Shown here piece by piece: positions 1 to 10,007 of a stretch of DNA of 64,000 bases. Positions within the stretch are counted from its first letter, which is position 1. The number at the start of each line of letters is the position of its first letter. The translations under genes and the position numbers were made by a program. Source of the DNA: Sepiola atlantica (lineage: Eukaryota; Mollusca; Cephalopoda; Sepiida; Sepiolidae); NCBI GenBank assembly GCA_963556195.1, contig OY744529.1, positions 64,032,580-64,096,579 on the forward strand. Reading direction: 5' to 3'. Below the pieces are notes generated by a model. The model was given only the letters and a program-made list of their open reading frames with translations, had not been told where the DNA came from and did not search any database.

Positions 1-142
1 TTTAACGCGTCTGCTTTTCTCGTTTTTGTGGGAGAAGAAGCCGCTAGTCCTTAGACAGGTCTGTACTCATTGTCCTGATGTTGGGGGCTTAGAAATACCC
101 GACTTGGCGAGCCATTTGTATGCCGAGAGGTTAACATTCCTG

Positions 143-1352
143 AAAATGAGATTGGACCGTGATGGCTTCAACAACATTCCACCCCTGCTCAAGTAAGACT
201 CCTGGTCAATGTTGATCATCGTAGAAGGCAGGAAACCACATTGTTGGCACTGCGAACAGAAGGGGCATATGGAAAAGAATTGCCCTAAGAAGATGCCAGC
301 TAAGAAGACCCCTTCTGTCTCAGTCCCGGGAGGAAGTCCAGTTGTACCAGCAGCTCCTCCACCATCGACCGGAGGAAGCACAGAAACAACAAAAGACGGC
401 TGGACCAAGGTCATCAAGAAAGGAGGACCGGGCTCCAGACAGCAGAAGACCTCCTCCAAATCGGTGGAGCTACAGACATCTACATCTGTCCCGGCAGCGG
501 CTACCAAGCAAAAGACGGAGGTCCCCTTGTCTGCAACGTCATCCTCATCTGAATTTGAAGGGGAGAGGATGGAGGATGACGCCGGGCTGGTACTGGTCAC
601 AGAGAGCAAGGACAACAGAGAGAAGATCATCGCGAAAAGAAAGTCAAAGAGGCTGGTCCCTAAACCCTCGCTCCTGTGTCTGAAGAGATGACCATCTCTC
701 CTGCTCAGTCCCCTGAACCCCCTAAACCCCCTAAACCTAAACCCTCTACTGAGCAGAAATCCCCCTCCCCCATTGAACCCCCCCCCCTCCCCACCAGCGG
801 GCTCCCACTCTCTGTTCCATAAGAAAGAGCAGGAGCCCTCAACAACAACCAGCAGAAATGCGTCGTCCTCCCCAATACGGAGGGAAGGAACCAGGAAACT
901 CCCCTTTCTACCAGGGGACTTCATCTGCGAAACAGATATACATCACGCCGCTGCCAACCTCAACCTTCAGCAGAGAAGGTCCATCCGGCCGCTGCAGCTC
1001 CTTACTCAGGCTCAGGGACTGGAGTTGACAAATCCAACCAACTTCCCCGATGCCCCCATGCTAATCACCATCGTCAGGAAGACAAAGGTGGGCCGCACAA
1101 AGGCCTTGTGGAGGATGATTGAAGCTGGTGGAGGAGGGCCACGATTCCCTCAAAGAGTTGAGGGAAAAATGCCAAGGGCGGGTCCCGTTATATGTCCACC
1201 CTTCGTTTTATAGGGCTCTCAAGCTTCCCACTGGATGTCGGAGGAATTTCCCGAGACGGACGTGCTTCGTCCGAATTGCTCACTGGAAATATTGGGCATG
1301 CCTGTGGCATCCTAATTCCCAAGGACTTCAGACCGGTGGTTGACACTGAATA
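143..1352 (+). pseudogene. LINE-A ORF1 fragment, unit 1 (CCHC nucleic-acid-binding protein)
   Basis: ORF1 protein of a non-LTR element, which binds the element RNA in the RNP. The open piece 209-691 starts with a classic CX2CX4HX4C zinc knuckle (CWHCEQKGHMEKNC), followed by a basic, Ser/Pro/Thr-rich stretch. The reading frame is lost after 691. Homology continues in other frames to about 1,350, including the region matching family B at FPDAPMLITIVRK (B: FPNATRVVTVIRR). The N-terminal third, including the RRM-like part seen in A2, is absent because the unit begins at the rearrangement junction. Not translatable as a whole. Confidence 0.8.
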
Positions 1353-1358
1353 GTGCAG

Positions 1359-2998
1359 ATGGCTGCGAACTTGATTCTAGGAAGCTTGAACACAAGGGGC
1401 GTGAGATCCTTAAGCAAAGCTGCCCGAATTCTGGAGGATCTCATGTCCTTTGACATAGACGTGGCTATGTTACAGGAAACTCACTATGATTCGATTGACG
1501 ATCACCGACTGCTGTCCGAGCATTTCGATGTTTTTTCAGCATTCGGTGACCGCCATGCTAGGACATTTTTCTTGTTAGTAAGACGCACTCTGTCCGCAAG
1601 GGTAAACGTTGTTCACGCGGATGCTGATGGCAGACTGGTCGTAGCTGATATTTCGAATCTTCAGTTTATGCACCTAATTCCATTGGGGAGAGAGCTTCCT
1701 TTTTCCGGGGGTTGTAGCGGTTCCTCGATGGTTCGGAGCGGCTAATTTTACTGGGAGATTAGAATGCTATCCTTGATCCCAAGATAGATAAGGTGGGTGG
1801 GCCTAGAGGGTCGGATGGGTGTGAGACAAGTCTGTCTGATCTGATGGCTGAATGCGATCTGGTCGACAGATTTCATGTCGATCACCAGGAGCGGGAGTGG
1901 TGGATGTGGCTTTCTAATAGGCTTCCGTTCCAAGTAAGAAGAGGCAATGTAGACTATATCTCTTGTCCCACGTTCCACTGGTTAGCCCATTCTGAATACA
2001 AATTACTTGTGGCCAGTCTAGAAATAGATTGTAAGACCCACAAGTTAGCTAGGTACTTGAAGTTAAATACCTCTTTACTGGAGATACGTGACTTCCGGGA
2101 CAGGCTAACTCTTGACTTTCGAAAGGGAATACATGATATTGAAATGTTTTGTGCCGAATGTTTCCAGGGATTCTTACCCCATACAAAGTGTCTAAAAAAC
2201 ATTCTAGCCTTTGCCGAAAAAGGTACTTTGGATTGGCTACAAGTCAGAGAGCGGAGAAAAGAAAATGCATTTAATGAGCACTCTGTTCTCTGTAAATCTG
2301 TATGGGCAGATCACGATCTATGCAGATTTGGTGGAAAATGCTTATTTGCACATAATATGATTGGCTATATTGTACAGAAAAGCGCCTAATGCCACATTTA
2401 GCGTTAACCCACCACTTACTCCCGGTTACCGCCAAATGTGGCATTAGGCGCTTTTCTGTACAATATAGCCAACGCCTCGCTTTATATAAGGCTGAAGCAG
2501 AAAAGCGTTTAGAAAATAAGTTGGCCCAGGCGGTGGCTGGGGGGGGATTCCCTAGGCATAGAACTAGCTATGGGCGACCTGAAACGTGCGACTAACGTGC
2601 AGTATAAGGATCAAGTAGTAAGATCTAGGCTAGACAGAGCGTCCAACGAAGCCGTGAATGTTGACGTTGTAGAGCGTAGAGCTCCACTACGTCACAACTC
2701 GGTCGGTCTGATTCATCAAGTCAAACACCCGGAAGGAGACACACTTGTGTCGACTCGGGAGATTTGCGAGGGGTTTTGTGAGTATTTCAACTGGACAAAT
2801 GGCCAGGTTCGGATCCTTGGCGTGTGGTTCGTACCGAGTCCCCAGCTTGATAAGAATTGGTTGGAAGTACAGTCTAAGGTCGAAGAGTCTGTAAGGATTT
2901 GGCTTCGAAAGGGGCTTTACCGTAAAGGTCGAGGTGAGGCACATACGTCTTTCCGCTTATCCTTTACTGATTGACTGTACTACCTCTGCCTGCAGACA
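1359..2998 (+). pseudogene. LINE-A ORF2 fragment, unit 1 (endonuclease, RT core deleted)
   Basis: The endonuclease begins at ATG 1359 with LNTRG near the N-terminus and QETH, the metal-binding Glu motif of the exonuclease-endonuclease-phosphatase fold. A frameshift or deletion at about 1,670-1,760 removes the part carrying the YAPN and GDWN motifs. The frame reopens from 1,793. The C-terminal SDH motif, intact in A2 as HSDHKLL, reads HSEYKLL here, so the catalytic His is lost. A perfect hairpin at 2,363-2,470 supplies a stop codon. After it, 2,570-2,974 reads straight through a 999-bp deletion (relative to A2) that removes the RT palm with YADD. Dead copy. Confidence 0.8.
2363..2470. repeat. 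perfect 37-bp-stem hairpin in LINE-A unit 1
   Basis: The left arm 2,363-2,399 begins ggctatattgtacag. The right arm 2,434-2,470 is its exact reverse complement, with a 34-nt spacer. The stop codon of the upstream frame lies in the left arm. The same hairpin occurs in unit 2 and in A2. Confidence 0.95.
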
Positions 2999-3150
2999 GC
3001 CTGGCGGCTTTAACGCGTCTGCTTTTCTCGTTTTTGTGGGAGAAGAAGCCGCTAGTCCTTAGACAGGTCTGTACTCATTGTCCTGATGTTGGGGGCTTAG
3101 AAATACCCGACTTGGCGAGCCATTTGTATGCCGAGAGGTTAACATTCCTG

Positions 3151-4349
3151 AAAATGAGATTGGACCGTGATGGCTTCAACAACATTCCACCCCTGCTCAA
3201 GTAAGACTCCTGGTCAATGTTGATCATCGTAGAAGGCAGGAAACCACATTGTTGGCACTGCGAACAGAAGGGGCATATGGAAAAGAATTGCCCTAAGAAG
3301 ATGCCAGCTAAGAAGACCCCTTCTGTCTCAGTCCCGGGAGGAAGTCCAGTTGTACCAGCAGCTCCTCCACCATCGACCGGAGGAAGCACAGAAACAACAA
3401 AAGACGGCTGGACCAAGGTCATCAAGAAAGGAGGACCGGGCTCCAGACAGCAGAAGACCTCCTCCAAATCGGTGGAGCTACAGACATCTACATCTGTCCC
3501 GGCAGCGGCTACCAAGCAAAAGACGGAGGTCCCCTTGTCTGCAACGTCATCCTCATCTGAATTTGAAGGGGAGAGGATGGAGGATGACGCCGGGCTGGTA
3601 CTGGTCACAGAGAGCAAGGACAACAGAGAGAAGATCATCGCGAAAAGAAAGTCAAAGAGGCTGGTCCCTAAACCCTCGCTCCTGTGTCTGAAGAGATGAC
3701 CATCTCTCCTGCTCAGTCCCCTGAACCCCCTAAACCTAAACCCTCTACTGAGCAGAAATCCCCCTCCCCCATTAAACCCCCCCCCCCCCCCCAGCGGGCT
3801 CCCACTCTCTGTTCCATAAGAAAGAGCAGGAGCCCTCAACAACAACCAGCAGAAATGCGTCGTCCTCCCCAATACTGAGGGAAGGAACCAGGAAACTCCC
3901 CTTTCTACCAGGGGACTTCATCTGCGAAACAGATATACATCACGCCGCTGCCAACCTCAACCTTCAGCAGAGAAGGTCCATCCGGCCGCTGCAGCTCCTT
4001 ACTCAGGCTCAGGGACTGGAGTTGACAAATCCAACCAACTTCCCCGATGCCCCCATGCTAATCACCATCGTCAGGAAGACAAAGGTGGGCCGCACAAAGG
4101 CCTTGTGGAGGATGATTGAAGCTGGTGGAGGAGGGCCACGATTCCCTCAAAGAGTTGAGGGAAAAATGCCAAGGGCGGGTCCCGTTATATGTCCACCCTT
4201 CGTTTTATAGGGCTCTCAAGCTTCCCACTGGATGTCGGAGGAATTTCCCGAGACGGACGTGCTTCGTCCGAATTGCTCACTGGAAATATTGGGCATGCCT
4301 GTGGCATCCTAATTCCCAAGGACTTCAGACCGGTGGTTGACACTGAATA
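3151..4349 (+). pseudogene. LINE-A ORF1 fragment, unit 2
   Basis: Near-exact duplicate of the unit-1 ORF1 fragment. The CCHC knuckle is at the start of the open piece 3,217-3,699, with the same frame loss at the end and the same downstream homology in other frames. Small differences lie in the C-rich tract around 3,725-3,795, where the two units differ by several bases, as expected for a slippage-prone run. It begins at the RT/ORF1 junction near 3,149 and is non-functional. Confidence 0.8.
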
Positions 4350-4355
4350 GTGCAG

Positions 4356-6930
4356 ATGGCTGCGAACTTGATTCTAGGAAGCTTGAACACAAGGGGCGTG
4401 AGATCCTTAAGCAAAGCTGCCCGAATTCTGGAGGATCTCATGTCCTTTGACATAGACGTGGCTATGTTACAGGAAACTCACTATGATTCGATTGACGATC
4501 ACCGACTGCTGTCCGAGCATTTCGATGTTTTTTCAGCATTCGGTGACCGCCATGCTAGGACATTTTTCTTGTTAGTAAGACGCACTCTGTCCGCAAGGGT
4601 AAACGTTGTTCACGCGGATGCTGATGGCAGACTGGTCGTAGCTGATATTTCGAATCTTCAGTTTATGCACCTAATTCCATTGGGGAGAGAGCTTCCTTTT
4701 TCCGGGGGTTGTAGCGGTTCCTCGATGGTTCGGAGCGGCTAATTTTACTGGGAGATTGGAATGCTATCCTTGATCCCAAGATAGATAAGGTGGGTGGGCC
4801 TAGAGGGTCGGATGGGTGTGAGACAAGTCTGTCTGATCTGATGGCTGAATGCGATCTGGTCGACAGATTTCGTGTCGATCACCAGGAGCGGGAGTGGTGG
4901 ATGTGGCTTTCTAATAGGCTTCCGTTCCAAGTAAGAAGAGGCAATGTAGACTATATCTCTTGTCCCACGTTCCACTGGTTAGGCCATTCTGAATACAAAT
5001 TACTTGTGGCCAGTCTAGAAATAGATTGTAAGACCCACAAGTTAGCTAGGTACTTGAAGTTAAATACCTCTTTACTGGAGATACGTGACTTCCGGGACAG
5101 GCTAACTCTTGACTTTCGAAAGGGAATACATGATATTGAAATGTTTTGTGCCGAATGTTTCCAGGGATTCTTATCCCATACAAAGTGTCTAAAAAACATT
5201 CTCGCCTTTGCCGAAAAAGGTACTTCGGATTGGCTACAAGTCAGAGAGCGGAGAAAAGAAAATGCATTTAATGAGCACTCTGTTCTCTGTCAATCTGTAT
5301 GGGCAGATCACGATCTATGCAGATTTGGTGGAAAATGCTTATTTGCACATAATATGATTGGCTATATTGTACAGAAAAGCGCCTAATGCCACATTTAGCG
5401 TTAACCCACCACTTACTCCCGGTTACCGCCAAATGTGGCATTAGGCGCTTTTCTGTACAATATAGCCAACGCCTCGCTTTAAATAAGGCTGAAGCAGAAA
5501 AGCGTTTAGAAAATAAGTTGACCCAGGCAGTGGCTGGGAGGGGGGGGGGATTCCCATGGCATAGAAATAGCTACTGGCGACCTGAAACACACGACTAATG
5601 TGCGGTATAAGGGTCAAGTAGTCAGATCTAGGCTAGACAGAGTGTCCAACGAAGCCGTGAATGTTGACGCTGTAGAGGTCCACTACGTCGCAACTTGGTC
5701 GGTCTTATTCGTCAAGTCAAACACCTGGAAGGAGACACTTGTGTCGACTCGGGAGATTTGCGAGGGGTTTTGTGAGTATTTCAACTGGACAAATGGCCAG
5801 GTTCGGAACATTGGCGTGTGGTTCGTACCGGGTCTCCAGTTTGATAAGAATTGGTCGGAAGTACAGTCTAAGGTCGAAGCGTCTGTAAGGATTTGGCTTC
5901 GAAGGGGTCTTTCCCGTAAAGGTCGAGGTGAGGCACATACGTCTTTCCGCTCATCCTTTACCGATTGACTGTACTACCTCTGCCTGCGGATCGCCTGGTG
6001 GCTTTAACGCGTCTGCTTTCTTTTGTGGGAGAACAAGCTTCTAGTCCGTAGACAGGTCTGTACTCATCATCCTGATGTTGGGGGCTTGGGAATGGTGGAC
6101 TTGGCGAGCCATTTGTATGCCGAGAGGTTAATATTACTGAGCAGAACTTTGACAGAGGAGTCTGTGTGGGGCCCTGCAGTTGGGAAGGCTTTTCCAAACC
6201 TCATTCCTGACCACTTGGCTGAATACCGTCGTAAGCCAAAGGGTCAACCGCAGTTGTTCAACGAATGCCGAGCTATGTTCAGAGTGCTGCTGGGGTCCAG
6301 TGACCTTACACAGTCTAGGAAAACAATATATCGGGAATTAGTGGTGGGGACCGCTTCGAATCCACTTGGGGGGGCGACTTGGATTACCGGAGAAGGAAGT
6401 TCGCTCTCAATGGAATTGGGCGCCAGGCTGGAGCCATCTCAACAATACTGAGTTCTCTCTGACTTGGCGATTGGTTTAAAATGTGGTACCCCTCAATGGC
6501 ATACTATTCAGTATTGATATGGACTTAGATCCTTTTTGTCTACGTTGCTAGGAAGATGAAATTGAAACGGCTGAGCACGCCTTTTTCACCTGGTCTGAGC
6601 TTCGTGAATACTGGATGTATGTCAACGAGGTAATGGCTCGCATCATCCCCGAGCGGGTGACGTGCCTGGATTTAGCATCAGTTTTCTTCAACATGGACCC
6701 CTTGTGCCCCAGGGAGAAAGAATGGTGTTACTTGCGATTTTAGCCGTAGCTAGACTCGTAGTGTGGACTTCACACTTAGAATTTAATATGTATTTTAAGC
6801 ACCAACTTAAAATCAAAATCAAATCTGATAGAAGGAGGTTGTCTACCTCATTATTTAAAAGTAGGTGGATACACGCCGCTAGTTTATGCATGTTCATTCG
6901 AAATAGATTTGAGTTCGTATTCCCTGCCTA
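4356..6930 (+). pseudogene. LINE-A ORF2 fragment, unit 2, reading into the natural ORF2 end
   Basis: Endonuclease with LNTRG and QETH from 4,356, open from 4,790 with C-terminal HSEYKLL, then the hairpin stop and the same 999-bp RT-core deletion (tttc junction at 5,779-5,782). Unlike unit 1 it continues past the array junction into the RT C-terminal region (6,023-6,451) and a damaged C-terminal zinc-binding region with an in-frame stop (about 6,530-6,600; A2 and family B show Cys/His spacing here). Coding resemblance ends near 6,930. No catalytic YADD remains. Confidence 0.78.
5360..5467. repeat. perfect 37-bp-stem hairpin in LINE-A unit 2
   Basis: Arms 5,360-5,396 and 5,431-5,467 are exact reverse complements with a 34-nt spacer, identical to the unit-1 and A2 hairpins. 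Confidence 0.95.
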
Positions 6931-7596
6931 AGCATGGTACACACTGACCTTAGGTTCTTTTTGATTAAAAATCCTATGACCATCCAAATGTTGGATCAGT
7001 CCTTCTAGCAAGTAGTACAAATGAGTCCTGTGTCCCCATCTTTATTTTAGGTATCAGAACTCCTCCAGGATGCCCGCTCCCAGATTCCCTAATGGTATTT
7101 ATCCTGGAGGACACCACACAGCCCTAAAAACCCATCCCACCATTTCTTTTGTCCCCGTAGAAACGCCAACTCCCACTTAGGAGCTGACTCTCTTGCTTTT
7201 GGTTTTTGCTGGAAGACAGCGAGCAGTTCATACCTTAGATAGGATGGGGGTGTGGGGGGGAGGGTCCTACTAACCTACCATAATTAGCATTTTATTTTGT
7301 TCTTTATTTTTACTATCCCATTAATTTTTATTTATTTTGGGGGAATTATTTAAGGCTTATTTTGTTCTTCCACTCCCATCATCACACATTGTAAATATTT
7401 TTTGTAAATAAAATTCATTAAAACACCTGGGGATATTTTAAGTAGCTTAAGTCCATAGAGTGAATGTGGTATTGTGGTGACTGAAGCTATTTTCTAGGGC
7501 ATAGACCAAGTGGACGACCCCCCCCTCCCCCTTTTTTGTCTTGTGTCACATCAAAAAATGTATATGTTCTGTATATATTTAAATTTGATTAATAAA
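6931..7596 (+). other. LINE-A1 3' UTR
   Basis: Non-coding stretch after ORF2. Its first part matches the A2 3' UTR (13,500-13,645). Its last part (gaatgtggtattgtgg, a C-rich run, then cttttttgtcttgtgtcaca and a TA-rich end with aataaa) parallels the family-B 3' UTR ends at 21,570-21,739 and 27,940-28,102. The homologous ending places the 3' terminus at about 7,596. Confidence 0.7.
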
Positions 7597-7651
7597 ATGC
7601 GCTTTTTGGCCTTTTTGACTAAATCCCAGACTTGTGTTCTTTGATTTTCTC
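7597..7651 (+). ncRNA. U2 snRNA 5'-domain-like sequence (diverged) behind LINE A1
   Basis: Directly after the LINE A1 tail the sequence reads like nt 1 to about 50 of U2 snRNA (gctttttggcctttttga, then ctaaatc and tgttctt), with several mismatches and small gaps. It is too diverged and short to be a functional gene. It could be the remnant of the insertion target. The match was made from memory of the U2 consensus. Confidence 0.5.
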
Positions 7652-7941
7652 AGGTCACTCTTAGGCAATCACAAGGTGATTGCCTAAGAGGCGTCTAGCT
7701 ACTTGGACCCGGTCCAAGTTTAAAGCTTTATTTTTTCAGGGGACTCTCTGTCCCCTTAGTCTAGCCCCTCTTACGCAAGATTGTTTCTTCCACCCCTTTT
7801 GGGTGATATTGTATTAATCTTTTTGCAGGTGTCCAACTTCCCAGGCTTTACTTAAGCAGCTGGCAGGTTTTTGGGAGACTCACGTACCCGTAAAACGGTG
7901 TAAGTCTCCTCATCTCCGAATCGGCGGGTCATAGCCGGGGC
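7652..7941 (+). other. LINE-A2 5' UTR
   Basis: Non-coding leader before the first ORF1 ATG. It has a perfect 13-bp inverted repeat with a 3-nt loop at 7,662-7,690 (cttaggcaatcac / gtgattgcctaag) and T-rich blocks. The left boundary is set by the end of the U2-like stretch and is approximate. Confidence 0.5.
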
Positions 7942-9990
7942 TTGGATGAGTGGCAGTCGAGAGCAAAAAAGATGGGGGTCGTTGGACCTGATTCGAAGAC
8001 TGGGGCAGTTGGTGCCACTGGAAGGAGCAAGACTGGGACAAAAGTGGTCACTCCTAATCGAACTGTATCTCCCAAGGAGTGGCCGTCCCTCACACCAACA
8101 AGTACAAATCAAGAGGAGCCCAACATATTGCACATTCCTCCTGTGCAGAAGACGCCGCCGCCAACACTAGCAACACCAACAGCAACGTCGGCGGCAACCA
8201 ACTCTCCTGCCCTAGCAACAAGCCCGGATAAATGGGGTCCCCAGTCCCAGCGAAGCCCCTCGGAGTACCGTCGGTTATTTGAGACCAAATACAAGGAGTT
8301 AACCGACTGGTAGCTTAATAAAAGCAGCTCCGGGTGTAATGGACCGGCTAGCAAAATGAATTGTCTCGCTAGTCACCATTGAAACCAACACACAGGGGTT
8401 GGCTGGGGTCTCAAGAGATAAAATGGCGGACCTTCTGTGGGATCTTAAAGTCCCGGCATCTTATTTGTGCCGCTGAGGGTTCGCCACTTGAGACATCTTG
8501 GTCCCAACTGAAGTTGAAGCAGAGAAAGTGGCCAGGACCGACCTGAGACACAAAAATCTTATTCTCAGGCCGGAGTACTTGAGCAGGAGGACCACAGTTT
8601 CAGTCCTTGGTGTCCCCTGCTACATTGACTCTGAACAGCTTGGTGCTGTTCTGAGCCAGTATGGGGACGTCGAAGCCATAATCCCGGTCCTTGGTCCCCG
8701 TAACCTTATGGTAGGGGACTACCAAATTAAAATGTGCTTGGACCGGGATGGCTTTAACAACATCTCGCCCCTACTCAAGTGCGATTCCTAGTCGATGTCA
8801 ATCATCGTGGAGGGTAGGAGGCCACATTGTTGGCACTGTGAACAGAAAGGGCATATGGCAAAGAATTGCCCAAAGAATATGCCAGCCAAGAAGACCTTCT
8901 GTCGCAGTCCCGGGAGGAAGTCCAGTGGTACCTAGCAGCTCCTCCACTATCGACCGGAGGACGCACAGTAACAACAAAAGACGGCTAGAGCAAGGTCGTC
9001 AAGAAAGGAGGACCGGGCTCCAGACAGCAGAAGACCTCCAAATCGGTGCAGCCCCTTGACGAAGTAGGGATGCGAGTTCTCCAGAGGTCGTCTAGCAACG
9101 ACAAACCCTTCAAGGAGCTGCAGCAATCTACACCTGTCACAGCAGCAACTACCAAGCGGAAGACGGAGGTCCCCTTGTCTGCAACGTCATCCTCATCGGA
9201 ATCGGAAGGGGAGAGGATGGAGGACGCCGCCGGGCCAGCTCTGGTGACAGAGAGCAAGGATCAATGAGAAAAGATCGTAGCAAAAAGGAAATCTAAAAAA
9301 GTCAAAGAGGCTGGGCCCCAAACCCCCGCGTCTGAAGAAATGCCCATCTCTCCTGCTCAGTCCCCCAGACCCCCTAAACCCTCTACTGAGCAGAACACAC
9401 CCCCCCCCCCCCAGTTGGCTCCCGCTCTCTGTCCCAAAAGAAAGAGCAGGAGCCCTCAACAACAAGAAGCAGAAATGCGTCGCCCTCCCCAGCACGGAGG
9501 GAAAGAACCCGAAAGCTCCCCTTCCTACCAGGGGACCTCATCTGCAAAGCAGATATACATCACGGCCCTGCTGACCTTACTTCAAACCTCGGCAGAGAAG
9601 GTCCATCCGGCCGCTGCAGCTCCTTACTCAGACTCAGGGACTGGACATCACCAACTCAACCAACTTCCCCGATGCCCCCTTGCTAATCACCTCCGTCAGG
9701 AAGACGAAGGTAGGCTGGACGTAGGCCTTATGGAAAATGATTGAGGCTGCTAAGGGGACGTTTCTGAGCCTGAAGCTGGAGGAGGAGGGTCATGACTCCC
9801 TCAAAGAGTTGGGGGAAAAATGCGATGGGCGGGTCCCGTTATACGTTCACCCTTCGTTTTATAGGGCCCTCAAGCTAACATTCCCACTGGATATGGGAGG
9901 CATCTCCCAAGACGGACGTGCTTCGTCCGAATTGCTCACTGGCAATATCAGCATGGCTGCGGCATCCTTATCCCTAAGGACTTCAGACCG
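7942..9990 (+). pseudogene. LINE-A2 ORF1 (RRM-like plus CCHC protein, broken)
   Basis: The N-terminal piece 7,942-8,313 (123 aa) is Thr/Pro-rich. The next open piece 8,498-8,791 matches family-B ORF1 (LILRPEYLSRRTTVSVLGVP versus YILRTEYMGRRRSSVSFFNV) and has a beta-helix pattern like an RNA-recognition fold; that assignment is inference. A stop follows at about 8,790. A CCHC knuckle (CWHCEQKGHMAKNC) lies at about 8,827-8,868 in another frame. The Ser/Pro-rich linker and C-terminal domain are split over several frames to about 9,990. The protein would coat element RNA; this copy cannot make it. Confidence 0.75.
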
Positions 9991-10007
9991 GTGGTTGACA
10001 CTGACTA

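Larger units (their letters stand above)
1..6150 (+). repeat. head-to-tail tandem array of about 3-kb LINE-A units
   Basis: The sequence at 1-142 recurs at about 3,008-3,150 and, slightly diverged, at about 6,003-6,150. The ORF1-RT junction at about 141 recurs at about 3,149. The offset is 3,008 bp near the start of the unit and 2,997 bp further in because of small indels. The third tail lacks the ORF1 junction and passes into normal downstream ORF2. The array probably extends to the left of the window. Confidence 0.92.
1..7596 (+). mobile_element. LINE family A, copy A1 (rearranged, left edge cut)
   Basis: Non-LTR retrotransposon of the Tx1/L1 type: ORF1 with a CCHC knuckle, then ORF2 with an AP-endonuclease-like domain and RT. 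The copy is not linear. RT C-terminal sequence (1-142) runs into the middle of ORF1, continues through the endonuclease, loses the RT core, reaches the RT C-terminus and again joins mid-ORF1 (junction about 3,149). The second unit then reads on into the natural ORF2 end and a 3' UTR that ends near 7,596 in a short A-rich tail. The two units are almost identical and about 3.0 kb each, so the array is younger than the split from copy A2. Several frameshifts and stops make it non-coding. Confidence 0.85.
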
